64,000 bases of DNA from positions 62,001 to 126,000 of the forward strand of contig JAHHIC010000050.1 in the NCBI GenBank assembly GCA_019359035.1, written 5' to 3'. Of this stretch, positions 18,108-26,889 are shown one piece after another; position 1 is the first letter of the stretch, and every line of letters starts with the position of its first letter. The notes under the pieces are model-generated. The model was not told the origin of the DNA. It was given only the letters and a program-made list of their open reading frames with translations, and did not search any database. Made by a program: the position numbers and the translations under genes. The stretch comes from Scytonematopsis contorta HA4267-MV1 (GTDB taxonomy: Bacteria; Cyanobacteriota; Cyanobacteriia; Cyanobacteriales; Nostocaceae).

Positions 18108-18317
18108 TAGTGCGGGCTTCCAGCCCGCTTCCTGTCTAGAAGGAAGCAAGATTATTTTAAGGTGTTTTCAGTATAAGAGCTTTTGTCAATCAGCCAATCG
18201 TCCTCAACTAACCGATATTCCGTACCTTTATTTTTTGTACCCGCAATTCGTTTGTTGTCCGATAGACTTAGAATCGGGTGCTATAGCCTCATCAATTAAC
18301 CATTCTTGCTGAGTCAT
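18108..18317 (-). pseudogene. Frameshifted remnant of a small protein, with a GC-rich hairpin at one end
   Basis: On the minus strand ATG 18317 opens MTQQEWLIDEAIAPDSKSIG then stops, while a frame one base off continues KGTEYRLVEDDWLIDKSSYT to a stop at 18152. The two halves read together as one decayed small gene of unknown family. Next to it, GTAGTGCGGGCTTCCAGCCC (18107-18126) is another dispersed hairpin repeat. Confidence 0.35.
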
Positions 18318-18460
18318 ACATAGCTCCTTCGCTGGATTATCAATTAAATTTTACCACTTGGTATCAATGACCAGCCCTGTTTTGCCACTTTTATATCTTA
18401 TTGATACAGTAGTTTTAATCCCATAAATCTTTTCCCTTCACAATCTTCAGGAGCTCATGT

Positions 18461-19711
18461 ATGGTCACCTCTCCCACCCTTCACAAACTATTCGTGAATG
18501 GCGAGCGCCTTCATAATAAAATAAACGAACTGGCAAAAATTGGCTTACAACCAAACGGTGCTATTCGTCGATTAGCCTTTAGTCCCGAAGACATACAAGC
18601 TCGAAAATTAGTGCAGCAGTGGATGCTGGAAGCGGGGATGAAAGTAAGTACTGATGCAGCAGGGAATTTAATTGGTATTTACCCAGGTCTAATAGAAAAC
18701 GCACCAACACTCGCAACTGGTTCCCATATTGATACGGTTCCCAGTGGTGGAAGATTTGATGGAGTATTAGGCGTTTTAGCGGGAATTGAAATTGTGCAGA
18801 CATTGCGAGATAACAATACACTCTTAAATTATCCCATCGAAGTGATTGTATTTGCCGATGAAGAAAGCACAATGATTGGTTGTCAAGCGATGGCTGGGAC
18901 TGTGCTTTTGGATGCTCCCGAACGTTATCAAACCAAAATTGGGGAGTCGATTCAAACATGTTTGGAAAAAATTGGTGGTAATTGGCAAGATTTGATTACA
19001 GCTAAGCGGTCACGTGGGGATATGGCTGCATTTGTGGAACTTCATGTAGAACAGGGTATGGTATTAGAGAGAATGTCTAAAGAAATTGGTATTGTTGAAG
19101 GCGTGGTAGGAATGCGTCGTATGGCAATAACTATTACTGGACAGTCTAACCATGCTGGGACAACACCTATGAATATGCGTCAGGATGCACTTGTTGCAGC
19201 CGCAAAATTGGTGTTAGCTGTGCAGGAAATTGCTTTGGGAATACCGAGTCAACCTGTAGCGACGGTTGGTTATTTAAATGTTGTGCCTAATGCGGTTAAT
19301 ATTGTTCCTGGACTGGTTGAGCTTTCCGTCGATATGCGGGATTTGTCTTTGGGTTGTTTGGATGAAATGCAACAGCAGTTGGAACGGGTAATAATAGAAA
19401 TAGCTGGGCAAACAGACACTCAAATAAGTATGAAACCTCTATTATGCGTTGAACCTACACCCGCTGCTGATACAGTTCAATTAGCGATTGAAACTGTTTG
19501 TCAGGAAATGGGACTATCCTACTGCCATTTACCCAGTCGCGCTGGACATGATGCTTTGGAAGTGGGTAGAATTACAGATATGGGGATGATTTTTGTACCT
19601 AGTCAAGCTGGTGTTAGTCATTCTGAAAATGAGTATACCACACCTGAGCAATGCACGCAAGGAGCAAGTGTGCTGTTTAATACTTTTATAGGATTAGATA
19701 AACATAAATGA
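18461..19711 (+). CDS. M20-family Zn amidohydrolase, probably allantoate amidohydrolase
   Basis: 416 residues of the hydantoinase/carbamoylase branch of M20 peptidases. Metal and catalytic segments are GSHIDTVPSGGRFDGVLGVL (His, Asp), FADEESTMIGCQAMAG (Glu-Glu), and ELHVEQGMVLE (His). The dimerisation region GQSNHAGTTPMNMRQD and the final SRAGHDALEVG are also present. Family members cleave allantoate, ureidoglycolate or N-carbamoyl amino acids; the surrounding urate-degradation genes make allantoate the best guess. The start ATG 18461 has CAGGAG upstream. Confidence in the family is high, in the substrate moderate. Confidence 0.85.
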   Translation: MVTSPTLHKLFVNGERLHNKINELAKIGLQPNGAIRRLAFSPEDIQARKLVQQWMLEAGMKVSTDAAGNLIGIYPGLIENAPTLATGSHIDTVPSGGRFDGVLGVLAGIEIVQTLRDNNTLLNYPIEVIVFADEESTMIGCQAMAGTVLLDAPERYQTKIGESIQTCLEKIGGNWQDLITAKRSRGDMAAFVELHVEQGMVLERMSKEIGIVEGVVGMRRMAITITGQSNHAGTTPMNMRQDALVAAAKLVLAVQEIALGIPSQPVATVGYLNVVPNAVNIVPGLVELSVDMRDLSLGCLDEMQQQLERVIIEIAGQTDTQISMKPLLCVEPTPAADTVQLAIETVCQEMGLSYCHLPSRAGHDALEVGRITDMGMIFVPSQAGVSHSENEYTTPEQCTQGASVLFNTFIGLDKHK

Positions 19712-20040
19712 TTATTTTTGAGTACGGGTATTTATAAGCACGCTAGCGGCATCAGAATATAGTTATAATCAAGACATATCAGGGTTATTAAGAGATAGTA
19801 TTACCCTAGTTAAGGCATAATATCGTTTCCGGTGGTATCGGAATTATTACCTCACGCATAAACCGGAGGTTTTCCCGCAGGGTAGCCGCAAAGACGCAAA
19901 GGAAGAATAATTTCAATACAAACGGATTTGGTTTAAGTTGCCTAAGCGAAATTACGCAAATACAAACACACGCAAAGTTAATAACGATACTTTTATTTTG
20001 GTGATTAACCAGGAATAGAACAACTATATAACCTTGCACT
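19712..20040. other. Intergenic region
   Basis: About 330 bases with no gene seen. The stretch AAACCGGAGGTTTTCCCG (19861-19878) recurs almost unchanged at about 50465 (AAACCGGAGGTCTTCCCG) and may be a small dispersed motif. Confidence 0.4.
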
Positions 20041-20667
20041 ATGCTTTTAACTTATGCTTATGTCGCTCTGGTGTTCTTTAGTTGTTTGACTATAACGTGG
20101 GCTGGTGCTTTAGTTGAGGTGATGTTAGGAGGCTTATTAGGTGTAATTTTTGGTGCTGTTGTTGGAGTTTTATTTTCATCTACGAGTATGGGTGCAAATT
20201 TTGGGGGTTTGATTCTCGTCGCGGTTATTATTTTGACTTTGATTAAGTTTGTTTTGTTCGCTAAATCTTTTTTACCTATCACAATGCTTTTGCTTGCAGC
20301 TGGTGTCGGAACTTTAATGGCTGCTGTGATAGTTGCAAACTTGGCTAATTTTTACAGGTATCATTCTCAATCTAATTTTAAATTTGGGGTTAAGCAAGGA
20401 ACTGCTCTGGGAGCGGTAATCGCGGGGATTTTTGGAACTGGATATTGGGCTGTGATAACAACTGCTGTCTTTACTGCTTCTATAAAAGTAATCAAATATG
20501 TTGGTATATACTCTGCTGTTCCGCTTCTGGTTTTGAGTCTGGTATCTGGAATCACCTTAGGAATGGTGTTTAATTTAACGGGATTTTATAATGTCTATGC
20601 GGTTTACACGGTTGCATTTGCAGATTTCATTTTAATTGCTATACTCTTATATTCAACTAAAAAATAA
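20041..20667 (+). CDS. Hypothetical integral membrane protein
   Basis: 208 residues, almost entirely hydrophobic, with about six predicted membrane spans rich in Gly, Ala and Val (for example VMLGGLLGVIFGAVVGVLFS near residue 28). Lysine follows the last span at the C-terminus. No family is recognised. It sits inside the purine cluster between the amidohydrolase and allantoinase genes on the same strand, so a transport-related role is imaginable, but nothing in the sequence specifies a substrate. Confidence 0.6.
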   Translation: MLLTYAYVALVFFSCLTITWAGALVEVMLGGLLGVIFGAVVGVLFSSTSMGANFGGLILVAVIILTLIKFVLFAKSFLPITMLLLAAGVGTLMAAVIVANLANFYRYHSQSNFKFGVKQGTALGAVIAGIFGTGYWAVITTAVFTASIKVIKYVGIYSAVPLLVLSLVSGITLGMVFNLTGFYNVYAVYTVAFADFILIAILLYSTKK

Positions 20668-20779
20668 ATACAAAACTCTTGTGGGGTGGGCATCCTTGCC
20701 CGCCCGATTATATATTTATATTTAATAATCCTGATTGTACATTTATATTAATAATTAGGTGCAGAACATTAAAATCTTT

Positions 20780-21697
20780 ATGAGTTACCCACGCGATTTA
20801 GTCGGCTACGGACGCAACACACCTGACCCAAAGTGGCCCAACGAGGCTCGTGTTGCAGTTCAATTTGTGATTAACTATGAGGAAGGTGGGGAAAGTTGTA
20901 TTCTCCACGGTGACCAAGCATCTGAGGCTTTTTTGTCAGAAATTGTCGGTGCTTCACCTTTTATGGGTTTACGGCACATGAATATGGAATCCTGTTATGA
21001 GTATGGTAGTCGAGCAGGATTTTGGAGATTACATCGGTTGTTTGGGGAGAGAAATATTCCCGTGACTGTTTATGGGATAGCGATGGCTTTGGAACGAAAT
21101 CCTGAAGTTGTGGCTGCAATGTTAGGGTTGGACTGGGAAATTGCTAGTCACGGTTACCGCTGGATTGACTATAAATATTTTGGTGAAGCCGAAGAACGGG
21201 AGCATTTACAAAAGGCAATAGAAATTCACACTCGTGTCACAGGGAGTCGTCCTTTGGGTTGGTACACCGGACGCAATAGTCCCCACACTCGTAAATTGGT
21301 TGTGGTGGAGGGAGGTTTTCTTTACGATTCCGATAGTTATGCGGACGATTTGCCTTATTGGGTTTACGATTATGTTCACTATAATGGAAAGCCTCATTTA
21401 GTTATTCCCTATACTCTAGATAATAACGATATGCGGTTTGCGACTAATCAAGGCTTTAATAGCGGGGAACAATTTTTTACTTATTTACGGGATGCTTTTG
21501 ATTTTCTGTATGCTGAGGGTGAAACTGCTCCAAAGATGATGAGTGTGGGATTGCACTGTCGTTTGGTAGGGAGACCTGGACGTGCTGCTGCTTTAGCAAG
21601 GTTTTTGGATTATGTGCAAAAACACGAGAACGTTTGGCTTTGCCGTAGAGTTGATATTGCACGACATTGGCATGAATTTCATCCACCTAAAGTATAA
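20780..21697 (+). CDS. puuE: Allantoinase of the polysaccharide-deacetylase fold (PuuE)
   Basis: 305 residues from ATG 20780; GTG 20759 is an alternative start. The sequence follows PuuE throughout: YPRDLVGYGRNTPDPKWP at the start, NYEEGGESCILHGD, MNMESCYEYGSRAGFWRLHR, IASHGYRW, GWYTGRNSPHTR, LPYWVYDY and IPYTLDNNDMRF. PuuE is a metal-independent allantoinase that opens S-allantoin to allantoate, and the deacetylase-like core lacks the usual metal triad. It precedes the hydroxyisourate hydrolase gene by 52 bases on the same strand, consistent with an operon. Confidence 0.92.
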   Translation: MSYPRDLVGYGRNTPDPKWPNEARVAVQFVINYEEGGESCILHGDQASEAFLSEIVGASPFMGLRHMNMESCYEYGSRAGFWRLHRLFGERNIPVTVYGIAMALERNPEVVAAMLGLDWEIASHGYRWIDYKYFGEAEEREHLQKAIEIHTRVTGSRPLGWYTGRNSPHTRKLVVVEGGFLYDSDSYADDLPYWVYDYVHYNGKPHLVIPYTLDNNDMRFATNQGFNSGEQFFTYLRDAFDFLYAEGETAPKMMSVGLHCRLVGRPGRAAALARFLDYVQKHENVWLCRRVDIARHWHEFHPPKV

Positions 21698-21749
21698 TAG
21701 TTTATTAACTCTTAAAGACTCAGAGTGATAAATAAAAAAGGGATTTGAT

Positions 21750-22106
21750 ATGAAGGGTAGATTAACAACTCATATTCTGGATACTGCTAGGGGTTGTCCT
21801 GGTGCTAATATCCCTATTACTTTATGGTCTGCGAATAATGGTGAGAAAATTCTGATCAAAACTGTTCGCACAAATTCTGATGGTCGTACTGATGCTCCTT
21901 TGTTAGCAAATGAAGAACTTGTTGTACAAGTTTACGAACTCGTGTTTCATGTGGGTGAGTATTTCGTTGAGCATTTTGAAAATCTCCCCCGTCCTATATT
22001 TTTAGACCAAATTCCTATTTGTTTTGCTGTGGCTGATTCTAATGCTCATTACCACATTCCTCTGTTGGTTTCTCCTTGGTCTTATAGTATTTATCGGGGA
22101 AGTTAA
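21750..22106 (+). CDS. uraH: 5-hydroxyisourate hydrolase (transthyretin-like)
   Basis: 118 residues, the normal length. The N-terminus LTTHILDTARGCPGANIPI and the C-terminal tetrapeptide YRGS are the two signatures of the family; the catalytic His in THILD, Arg in TVRTNSDGR and the His in YHIPLLVSPWSYS are present. It hydrolyses 5-hydroxyisourate to OHCU, the step between urate hydroxylase and OHCU decarboxylase, both of which lie in this cluster. ATG 21750 has AAAAAAGGGA upstream. Confidence 0.95.
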   Translation: MKGRLTTHILDTARGCPGANIPITLWSANNGEKILIKTVRTNSDGRTDAPLLANEELVVQVYELVFHVGEYFVEHFENLPRPIFLDQIPICFAVADSNAHYHIPLLVSPWSYSIYRGS

Positions 22107-22132
22107 TTATTAAATTACAAAACCGTTGGCGG

Positions 22133-22400
22133 TGATGGGGAATACCCGGCGATTGGGAAAAATCGGTAATTGAAAATACCTGGTGATGCAAATACCCGGT
22201 GATGGGGAATACCCGGTGATGGGGAATACCCGGTGATGGGGAATACCTGGTGATGGCAATAGGGAATATCCGGTGATGGGGAATACCTGGTGATGGCAAT
22301 AGGGAATATCCGGTGATGGCAATAGGGAATATCCGGTGATGGGGAATACCCGGTGATGGCAATAGGGAATATCCGGTGATTGGGAATACCCGGCGATTGG
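22133..22400. repeat. REP array of about 13 short units beside the RAYT gene
   Basis: The core AATACCCGGTGAT (variants AATACCTGGTGAT, AATATCCGGTGAT) occurs about 13 times, spaced by GGGG or by GGCAATAGGG, giving periods near 17 and 23 bases. The last unit merges into the inverted repeat that brackets the transposase gene. All three minus-strand frames through it are open, giving Pro-Ser-rich pseudo-proteins that are artefacts. Confidence 0.9.
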
Positions 22401-23055
22401 AAATCGCGGCTACACAAGGAAAACCCGCCTTCGCGGGTTGAAGAGATGTTTTAAGTATTTTTTATTTATCAGAGAAAATACTCAAGCCGATATGTTTGAA
22501 TCAATGTAAAATCGAATTGTTAAAGATTCAACACTTATAATTCATTAACCAATCTATTTATTTATTAAGAGTACAATGCGCTCCAATTTTACTCAGTTAT
22601 ATTTGCATTTTATTTGGGGAAGCTGGGATAGGCTACCATTAATTACACCTGATATTCAAAAGAAAGTTTATGCCACAATAATTCATCATTGTGAAAAATT
22701 AGGAGGAACCGTAATTGCAGTTGGTGGTATAGAAGACCACGTACATTTATTGATGGGTATGCCACCAACATTAAGCGTATCTGATTTAATAAAAAATATT
22801 AAAGGTGGTTCATCCCATTTTATTACCCATGAAATTAAACCAGGTCATTTTTTTAAATGGCAGGGGAGCTATGGAGCTTTTACAGTAAGCCATGAAGGCA
22901 TAAATGATGTAGCTAAGTATATTAGAAATCAAGCCATCCACCATCAACAACAATCTATTTTTTCTAACTGGGAATTGAATGATAATTAATAAACACAACC
23001 CGCGAAGGCGGGTTTTCCTTGTGTAGCCGCGATTTCCAATCGCCGGGTATTTCCA
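22385..23055. mobile_element. RAYT/REP element with long inverted repeats
   Basis: The left arm 22385-22440 and right arm 22996-23052 are reverse complements over about 56 bases. Each contains the REP unit, GAAATCGCGGCTACACAAGG and a small hairpin (AACCCGCC-TTC-GCGGGTT). Between them lies one IS200-like single-strand transposase gene. More REP units extend left (22133) and a few right (to about 23070). This is the arrangement of a RAYT gene with flanking inverted REPs. Confidence 0.85.
22576..22989 (+). CDS. REP-associated tyrosine transposase (RAYT, IS200/TnpA-like)
   Basis: 137 residues of the Y1 HUH transposase family. LYLHFIWGSWDRLPLI is the usual first strand, EDHVHLLMGMPP carries the His-x-His metal motif, and AKYIRNQAIHHQQQ holds the candidate catalytic Tyr. 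GSYGAFTVS is the short conserved strand before it. Such proteins nick and join single-stranded DNA at REP hairpins, which here lie on both sides. The gene appears intact, unlike much of the mobile material in this window. Confidence 0.88.
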   Translation: MRSNFTQLYLHFIWGSWDRLPLITPDIQKKVYATIIHHCEKLGGTVIAVGGIEDHVHLLMGMPPTLSVSDLIKNIKGGSSHFITHEIKPGHFFKWQGSYGAFTVSHEGINDVAKYIRNQAIHHQQQSIFSNWELNDN

Positions 23056-23214
23056 ATCGCCAGGTATTTCCAATCCAACAATCAGTAATTTTATTATTGA
23101 AGTGAATTGTATAAAATTAATCCTGTATAAAAGTTATACTTACTAGCACGATTTACAAATCCAAATTATCAATGTATAATCACGCAATTAAATCAGAAGT
23201 GTCTAGTGAATTTA

Positions 23215-23955
23215 ATGAATCCGATAAAAACTATAGCCGCGACTGCTTTTTTTGTTTTCTCCACTTGCTTGTTGACTACTTCAGTGAACGCACAAGTACC
23301 AATACCAAGAGAACGTACTCGACCACGTACTTCTGGAATTTCTGACCAAAGAACAAGAGTGAGAGTTGATTTTGAAATAGATGAATCTGTTTTAGATGTA
23401 AATCCTGATAGTAATCTAGGCTTTTTCCCAGGAACAGTTCGAGATTTTAGAAGGCTTGGCAATCCAGATGCTCTATTGCCTTCGGAAACTCTTTCAATTG
23501 CGTCTGGAAATATAACAGCATCTAGGGTAACCCCACAACAGCTAGAAAGAAACTTTGGTTTTGATGTTTTTCAGTCTCTGCGAACAGATACACGAGACTT
23601 AAATGCAAATAGATTTACTAGTAATAATATTGTTCAGTATGAATTGACCTTCAACGAAAACCCTGGTCAATTTTTCTTATTTACCCCATCTACTGATTCT
23701 AATTTCGTTAATTCCTTATCAGCATTTACCCAAATTACAACATCTCAAGGGCTATTCAGACGCCAGATAGGTAACAATGAGAACATTGAACGATATGGCT
23801 TGAGTAATCCGCTTTCAACCATACTGTTAAATCCTTCCATAACACCTCAAACTGACCAAGCTAGAACTGTTCCTGAACCTACATCTGTTTTGGGTATGCT
23901 GATTGTTGGAACTGGTGTTACATCGCTGCGGAGAAAAAGTAAGGCGAAAGTTTAA
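23215..23955 (+). CDS. PEP-CTERM-anchored secreted protein
   Basis: About 246 residues. Residues 1-25 form a Sec signal peptide ending near TTSVNA. The C-terminus has VPEPTSVLGMLIVGTGV followed by SLRRKSK: a PEP motif, a membrane span and a basic tail, as recognised by exosortase sorting. The middle has no recognised domain and has Arg/Thr-rich and Asn-rich stretches. GTG 23206 is an alternative start. It probably ends up at the cell envelope; its function is unknown. Confidence 0.75.
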   Translation: MNPIKTIAATAFFVFSTCLLTTSVNAQVPIPRERTRPRTSGISDQRTRVRVDFEIDESVLDVNPDSNLGFFPGTVRDFRRLGNPDALLPSETLSIASGNITASRVTPQQLERNFGFDVFQSLRTDTRDLNANRFTSNNIVQYELTFNENPGQFFLFTPSTDSNFVNSLSAFTQITTSQGLFRRQIGNNENIERYGLSNPLSTILLNPSITPQTDQARTVPEPTSVLGMLIVGTGVTSLRRKSKAKV

Positions 23956-24082
23956 TATTTAACTATGTATATCTAGGATGCTGCTTTCGACAACATCCTA
24001 TTGTAAATATTTGTTTGTTATGAATTCATCCTAATGAGAAGCGTTATATTAATTTGAGAGCATCTTAAATTATATAAAGTAT

Positions 24083-26785
24083 TTGTGGGGTGTAACCAAA
24101 TTGAGCTTTACTTCAATCTGTAAGCAAAATATTTGCAGCGTATTTTTAATTGCTGGAGTAATTATTTCTAACAGTAGCAGGGTTTTTGCTCAAATCACTC
24201 CGGATGAAACTTTACCTAATAATTCTAATGTCACACCAGACGGTAATATTACTGGGGGAACTCAAGAAGGAAGTAATCTGTTTCACAGTTTCAAAGAATT
24301 TTCTGTTCCTACAGGTAGCTCGGCTGACTTTAATAACGCTGTTGATATTAAAAATATTATTACTCGTGTAATAGGCAATAATATTTCTAATATTGATGGT
24401 TTAATTAAAGCGAACGGAGAAGCAAACGTATTTTTGCTCAATCCTAATGGTATTTTTTTTGGTAGAAACGCTCGGTTAGAAGTTGGTGGTTCGTTTGTAG
24501 CGAGTACTGCGAATAGTCTGAAGTTTGCTGATGGTAAAGAATTTAGTGCAACTCCTCGTGAGGGTCTTCCTTTATTAACAGTCAGCGTTCCTGTTGGATT
24601 GCAATTTGGAGTCAATCCTGGTGATATTACGTCTCAAGGTTCTTTTATGCGAGTTTCCCCAGGAAAAACCCTAGCTTTGGTAGGAAGTAATCTCGCTCTA
24701 CAAGGAGGCACGTTGGAAGGAGGACGAATTGAGTTAGGTAGCGTCGCTCCTGCTACGTTAGTCCAGTTGAATCAGCCAGAAAATGGCTATGCTCTCGGTT
24801 ATATAGGCGTTCAAGATTTTAAGGATATTAATATTTTTCAAGAAGCGTTTATTTTTAGTGCTGGTGGAGCCGATATCAAACTACAGGGTCGCAATGTAAC
24901 ACTTAAAGAAAAATCCCAAATTGAGTCTTTAACTGAAGACTCACGACGAGGTGGGGATATAGTAGTCAACGCTAATAACTTAAATGTTGAAGATGTTTCA
25001 GTAATAACAACAGCAACTAAGGATAACGGTACAGCAGGAAATATTATAGTCAATGCTTTTGAGTCAGTCAGACTAACTGGAGCTACCCCCTCAGATAGTC
25101 CAGGTGGTATATTTTCTCAAAGCCCTGGTAACGGTGGGAATATAATTATTGAAACAGGACAACTCTTAATTGAAGATGGTGCTGCTGTAGATGCTTCTAC
25201 CTTTGGAGTGGGTCAAGCAGGAAATGTAAAAATAACTGCTAGGGATTCTATCACACTTGTTGGTAGTAGTAGTAATAGTAACTTAGAAGGTACTACTGGT
25301 ATTTTTGCTCAAGTCGCAGAAGTAACCTCAGAAAATATCGAAAAACTAGGTGATGCAGGCAATATTGATATAAAAACAGAGAAGCTAACTGTCTTGGATG
25401 GTGCCCAGATATCATCTTCAGCGCGAAAAACTGGAAATGGGGGGAATGTTACCATAGAAGCTAATTCGATAGAACTAAGCGGGACTTTACCAAACGCAAA
25501 TTTAACTAAGGGTAGTAGTGGTATTTTTGTTACTGCGGAGCCGAGAGACAGAAAGACAGGTATTATAACTACAGGCAAAGCAGGGAGCTTGCAAATTAAC
25601 ACCAATAGAGGACCAGTCACTGTTGAAAACGGGGCAAAAATATCAGCTAACAATTATGGTACAGGTGAAGGCGGTAGTTTGAATTTGAATGTCGGACAGT
25701 TGCTGATTCAGAATGGAGGATTGGTAACAAGTACCTCTTTTGATGGAGCTAAGGGTGGAAATATTGAGGTAACAGCGAGCGACGTGCGGGTAATTGGTAA
25801 AGGAAATATAGGTTTAACTCCTGTTAAAAGCGCTTTGTTAACTGAGGCAGCATTTTCTCCGAACCAGGACAACAGCAACAATTTAACCTCAGTTAACAAT
25901 AATGCAATTGCAGGTAATTTAACTCTTAATGCTAACAGCTTAACTGTTAAAGATAGCGCTAGAATTTCAGTCAGTAACAAATATCCAAGTGGTAGCGCAG
26001 GTAATTTAACAATACAAGCTCAATCAATCACTTTGGATAACCAAGCTTCTTTGATAGGAACAACTGAATCAGGAAATGGTGGTGATATTACGCTGTCGCA
26101 GCTAGGCTTACTCGATATGACACGTGGGAGCCTAATTTCCACTACCGCAGGTAATAATAATAACCCTGGGAATGGTGGTAACATCACAATCGATGCTCCT
26201 AATGGATTTATAGTTGCAACACCATTGCAAAATAATGATATTACCGCCAATGCTTTTGAAGGCAAGGGAGGTAAAGTTACTATCAACGCAACAAGTCTTT
26301 TTGGGATAGAATTACGGAGTAGCCAAGAAGACCCGCGTACACTCCCAACAAATGATATCACTGCTATTTCTATACAAGACCCGTCACTTAGTGGTGTGGT
26401 ACAAATCAATACTCCTGATGTAGACCCCAGTCGTGGCTTGGTCGAACTTCCCACTGGTCTAGTTGACATTACAAGACAAATTGCCACAGCTTGCGCTCCC
26501 CAAGACGAAAATAGACGAAATTCCTTTACAGTTACAGGCCGTGGGGGTTTACCAGAGAGTCCTACAGACGGATTACAAGATTTTAGTGTCATTGCAGAAT
26601 GGGTAGAGCGTCCTGAACAAGAACAAAATAAACCCGGAAAATTTTCTCTGTCTGTCTCCACTCAGCCTTCTATTGTGGAAGCTTCTGGTTGGATGGTTGA
26701 TGCTGGTGGTAAAATACATCTTGTAGCAAAAAATACTCCAATCAATAGTCAAAGTTCTTGGCAAAATCCCAGGCTTTGTTATTAA
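24083..26785 (+). CDS. Large TpsA-like exoprotein (filamentous haemagglutinin N-terminal domain)
   Basis: About 900 residues. After a signal peptide (cut near RVFA), QITPDETLPNN leads into the two-partner-secretion domain with GTQEGSNLFHSFKEFSV and LLNPNGIFFG, the NPNGI signature of TpsA proteins. The rest is a long right-handed beta-helix of degenerate repeats rich in GN, GG and INA (GNGGNVTIEANSIELSG). The C-terminus has the conserved cyanobacterial segment DPSRGLVELP and a Cys pair. It would be exported by a TpsB-type Omp85 pore not seen here. The start codon is uncertain (TTG 24083 or 24101). A related gene at 58083 is broken. Confidence 0.85.
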   Translation: MWGVTKLSFTSICKQNICSVFLIAGVIISNSSRVFAQITPDETLPNNSNVTPDGNITGGTQEGSNLFHSFKEFSVPTGSSADFNNAVDIKNIITRVIGNNISNIDGLIKANGEANVFLLNPNGIFFGRNARLEVGGSFVASTANSLKFADGKEFSATPREGLPLLTVSVPVGLQFGVNPGDITSQGSFMRVSPGKTLALVGSNLALQGGTLEGGRIELGSVAPATLVQLNQPENGYALGYIGVQDFKDINIFQEAFIFSAGGADIKLQGRNVTLKEKSQIESLTEDSRRGGDIVVNANNLNVEDVSVITTATKDNGTAGNIIVNAFESVRLTGATPSDSPGGIFSQSPGNGGNIIIETGQLLIEDGAAVDASTFGVGQAGNVKITARDSITLVGSSSNSNLEGTTGIFAQVAEVTSENIEKLGDAGNIDIKTEKLTVLDGAQISSSARKTGNGGNVTIEANSIELSGTLPNANLTKGSSGIFVTAEPRDRKTGIITTGKAGSLQINTNRGPVTVENGAKISANNYGTGEGGSLNLNVGQLLIQNGGLVTSTSFDGAKGGNIEVTASDVRVIGKGNIGLTPVKSALLTEAAFSPNQDNSNNLTSVNNNAIAGNLTLNANSLTVKDSARISVSNKYPSGSAGNLTIQAQSITLDNQASLIGTTESGNGGDITLSQLGLLDMTRGSLISTTAGNNNNPGNGGNITIDAPNGFIVATPLQNNDITANAFEGKGGKVTINATSLFGIELRSSQEDPRTLPTNDITAISIQDPSLSGVVQINTPDVDPSRGLVELPTGLVDITRQIATACAPQDENRRNSFTVTGRGGLPESPTDGLQDFSVIAEWVERPEQEQNKPGKFSLSVSTQPSIVEASGWMVDAGGKIHLVAKNTPINSQSSWQNPRLCY

Positions 26786-26847
26786 GCTCAATAAATAGGC
26801 TTTATTAGACATCTCCGGAAATTAATTATGCGCTGTTTGAAACCCTT

Positions 26848-26875
26848 GTAGAGACCGAATATATTCGGTCTCTAC
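26848..26875. repeat. GTAGAGAC-family palindrome
   Basis: 28-bp perfect palindrome with arms GTAGAGACCGAATA and TATTCGGTCTCTAC. It lies between the TpsA gene and the downstream end of DUF4351 copy B, at the edge of the segmental duplication. Confidence 0.85.
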
Positions 26876-26889
26876 AGTTATGTGTGAAT

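Noticed and set aside
22133-22400. CRISPR-like look of the array at 22.1-22.4 kb
   Set aside because: Units are only about 13 bases, spacers are two fixed short sequences rather than unique ones, and no cas genes are near. The adjacent RAYT gene explains it.
22039-22417. Three overlapping minus-strand open frames rich in Pro, Ser, Ile and His
   Set aside because: They are translations of the REP array in all three frames; the repeated peptide reflects the DNA repeat, not a protein.
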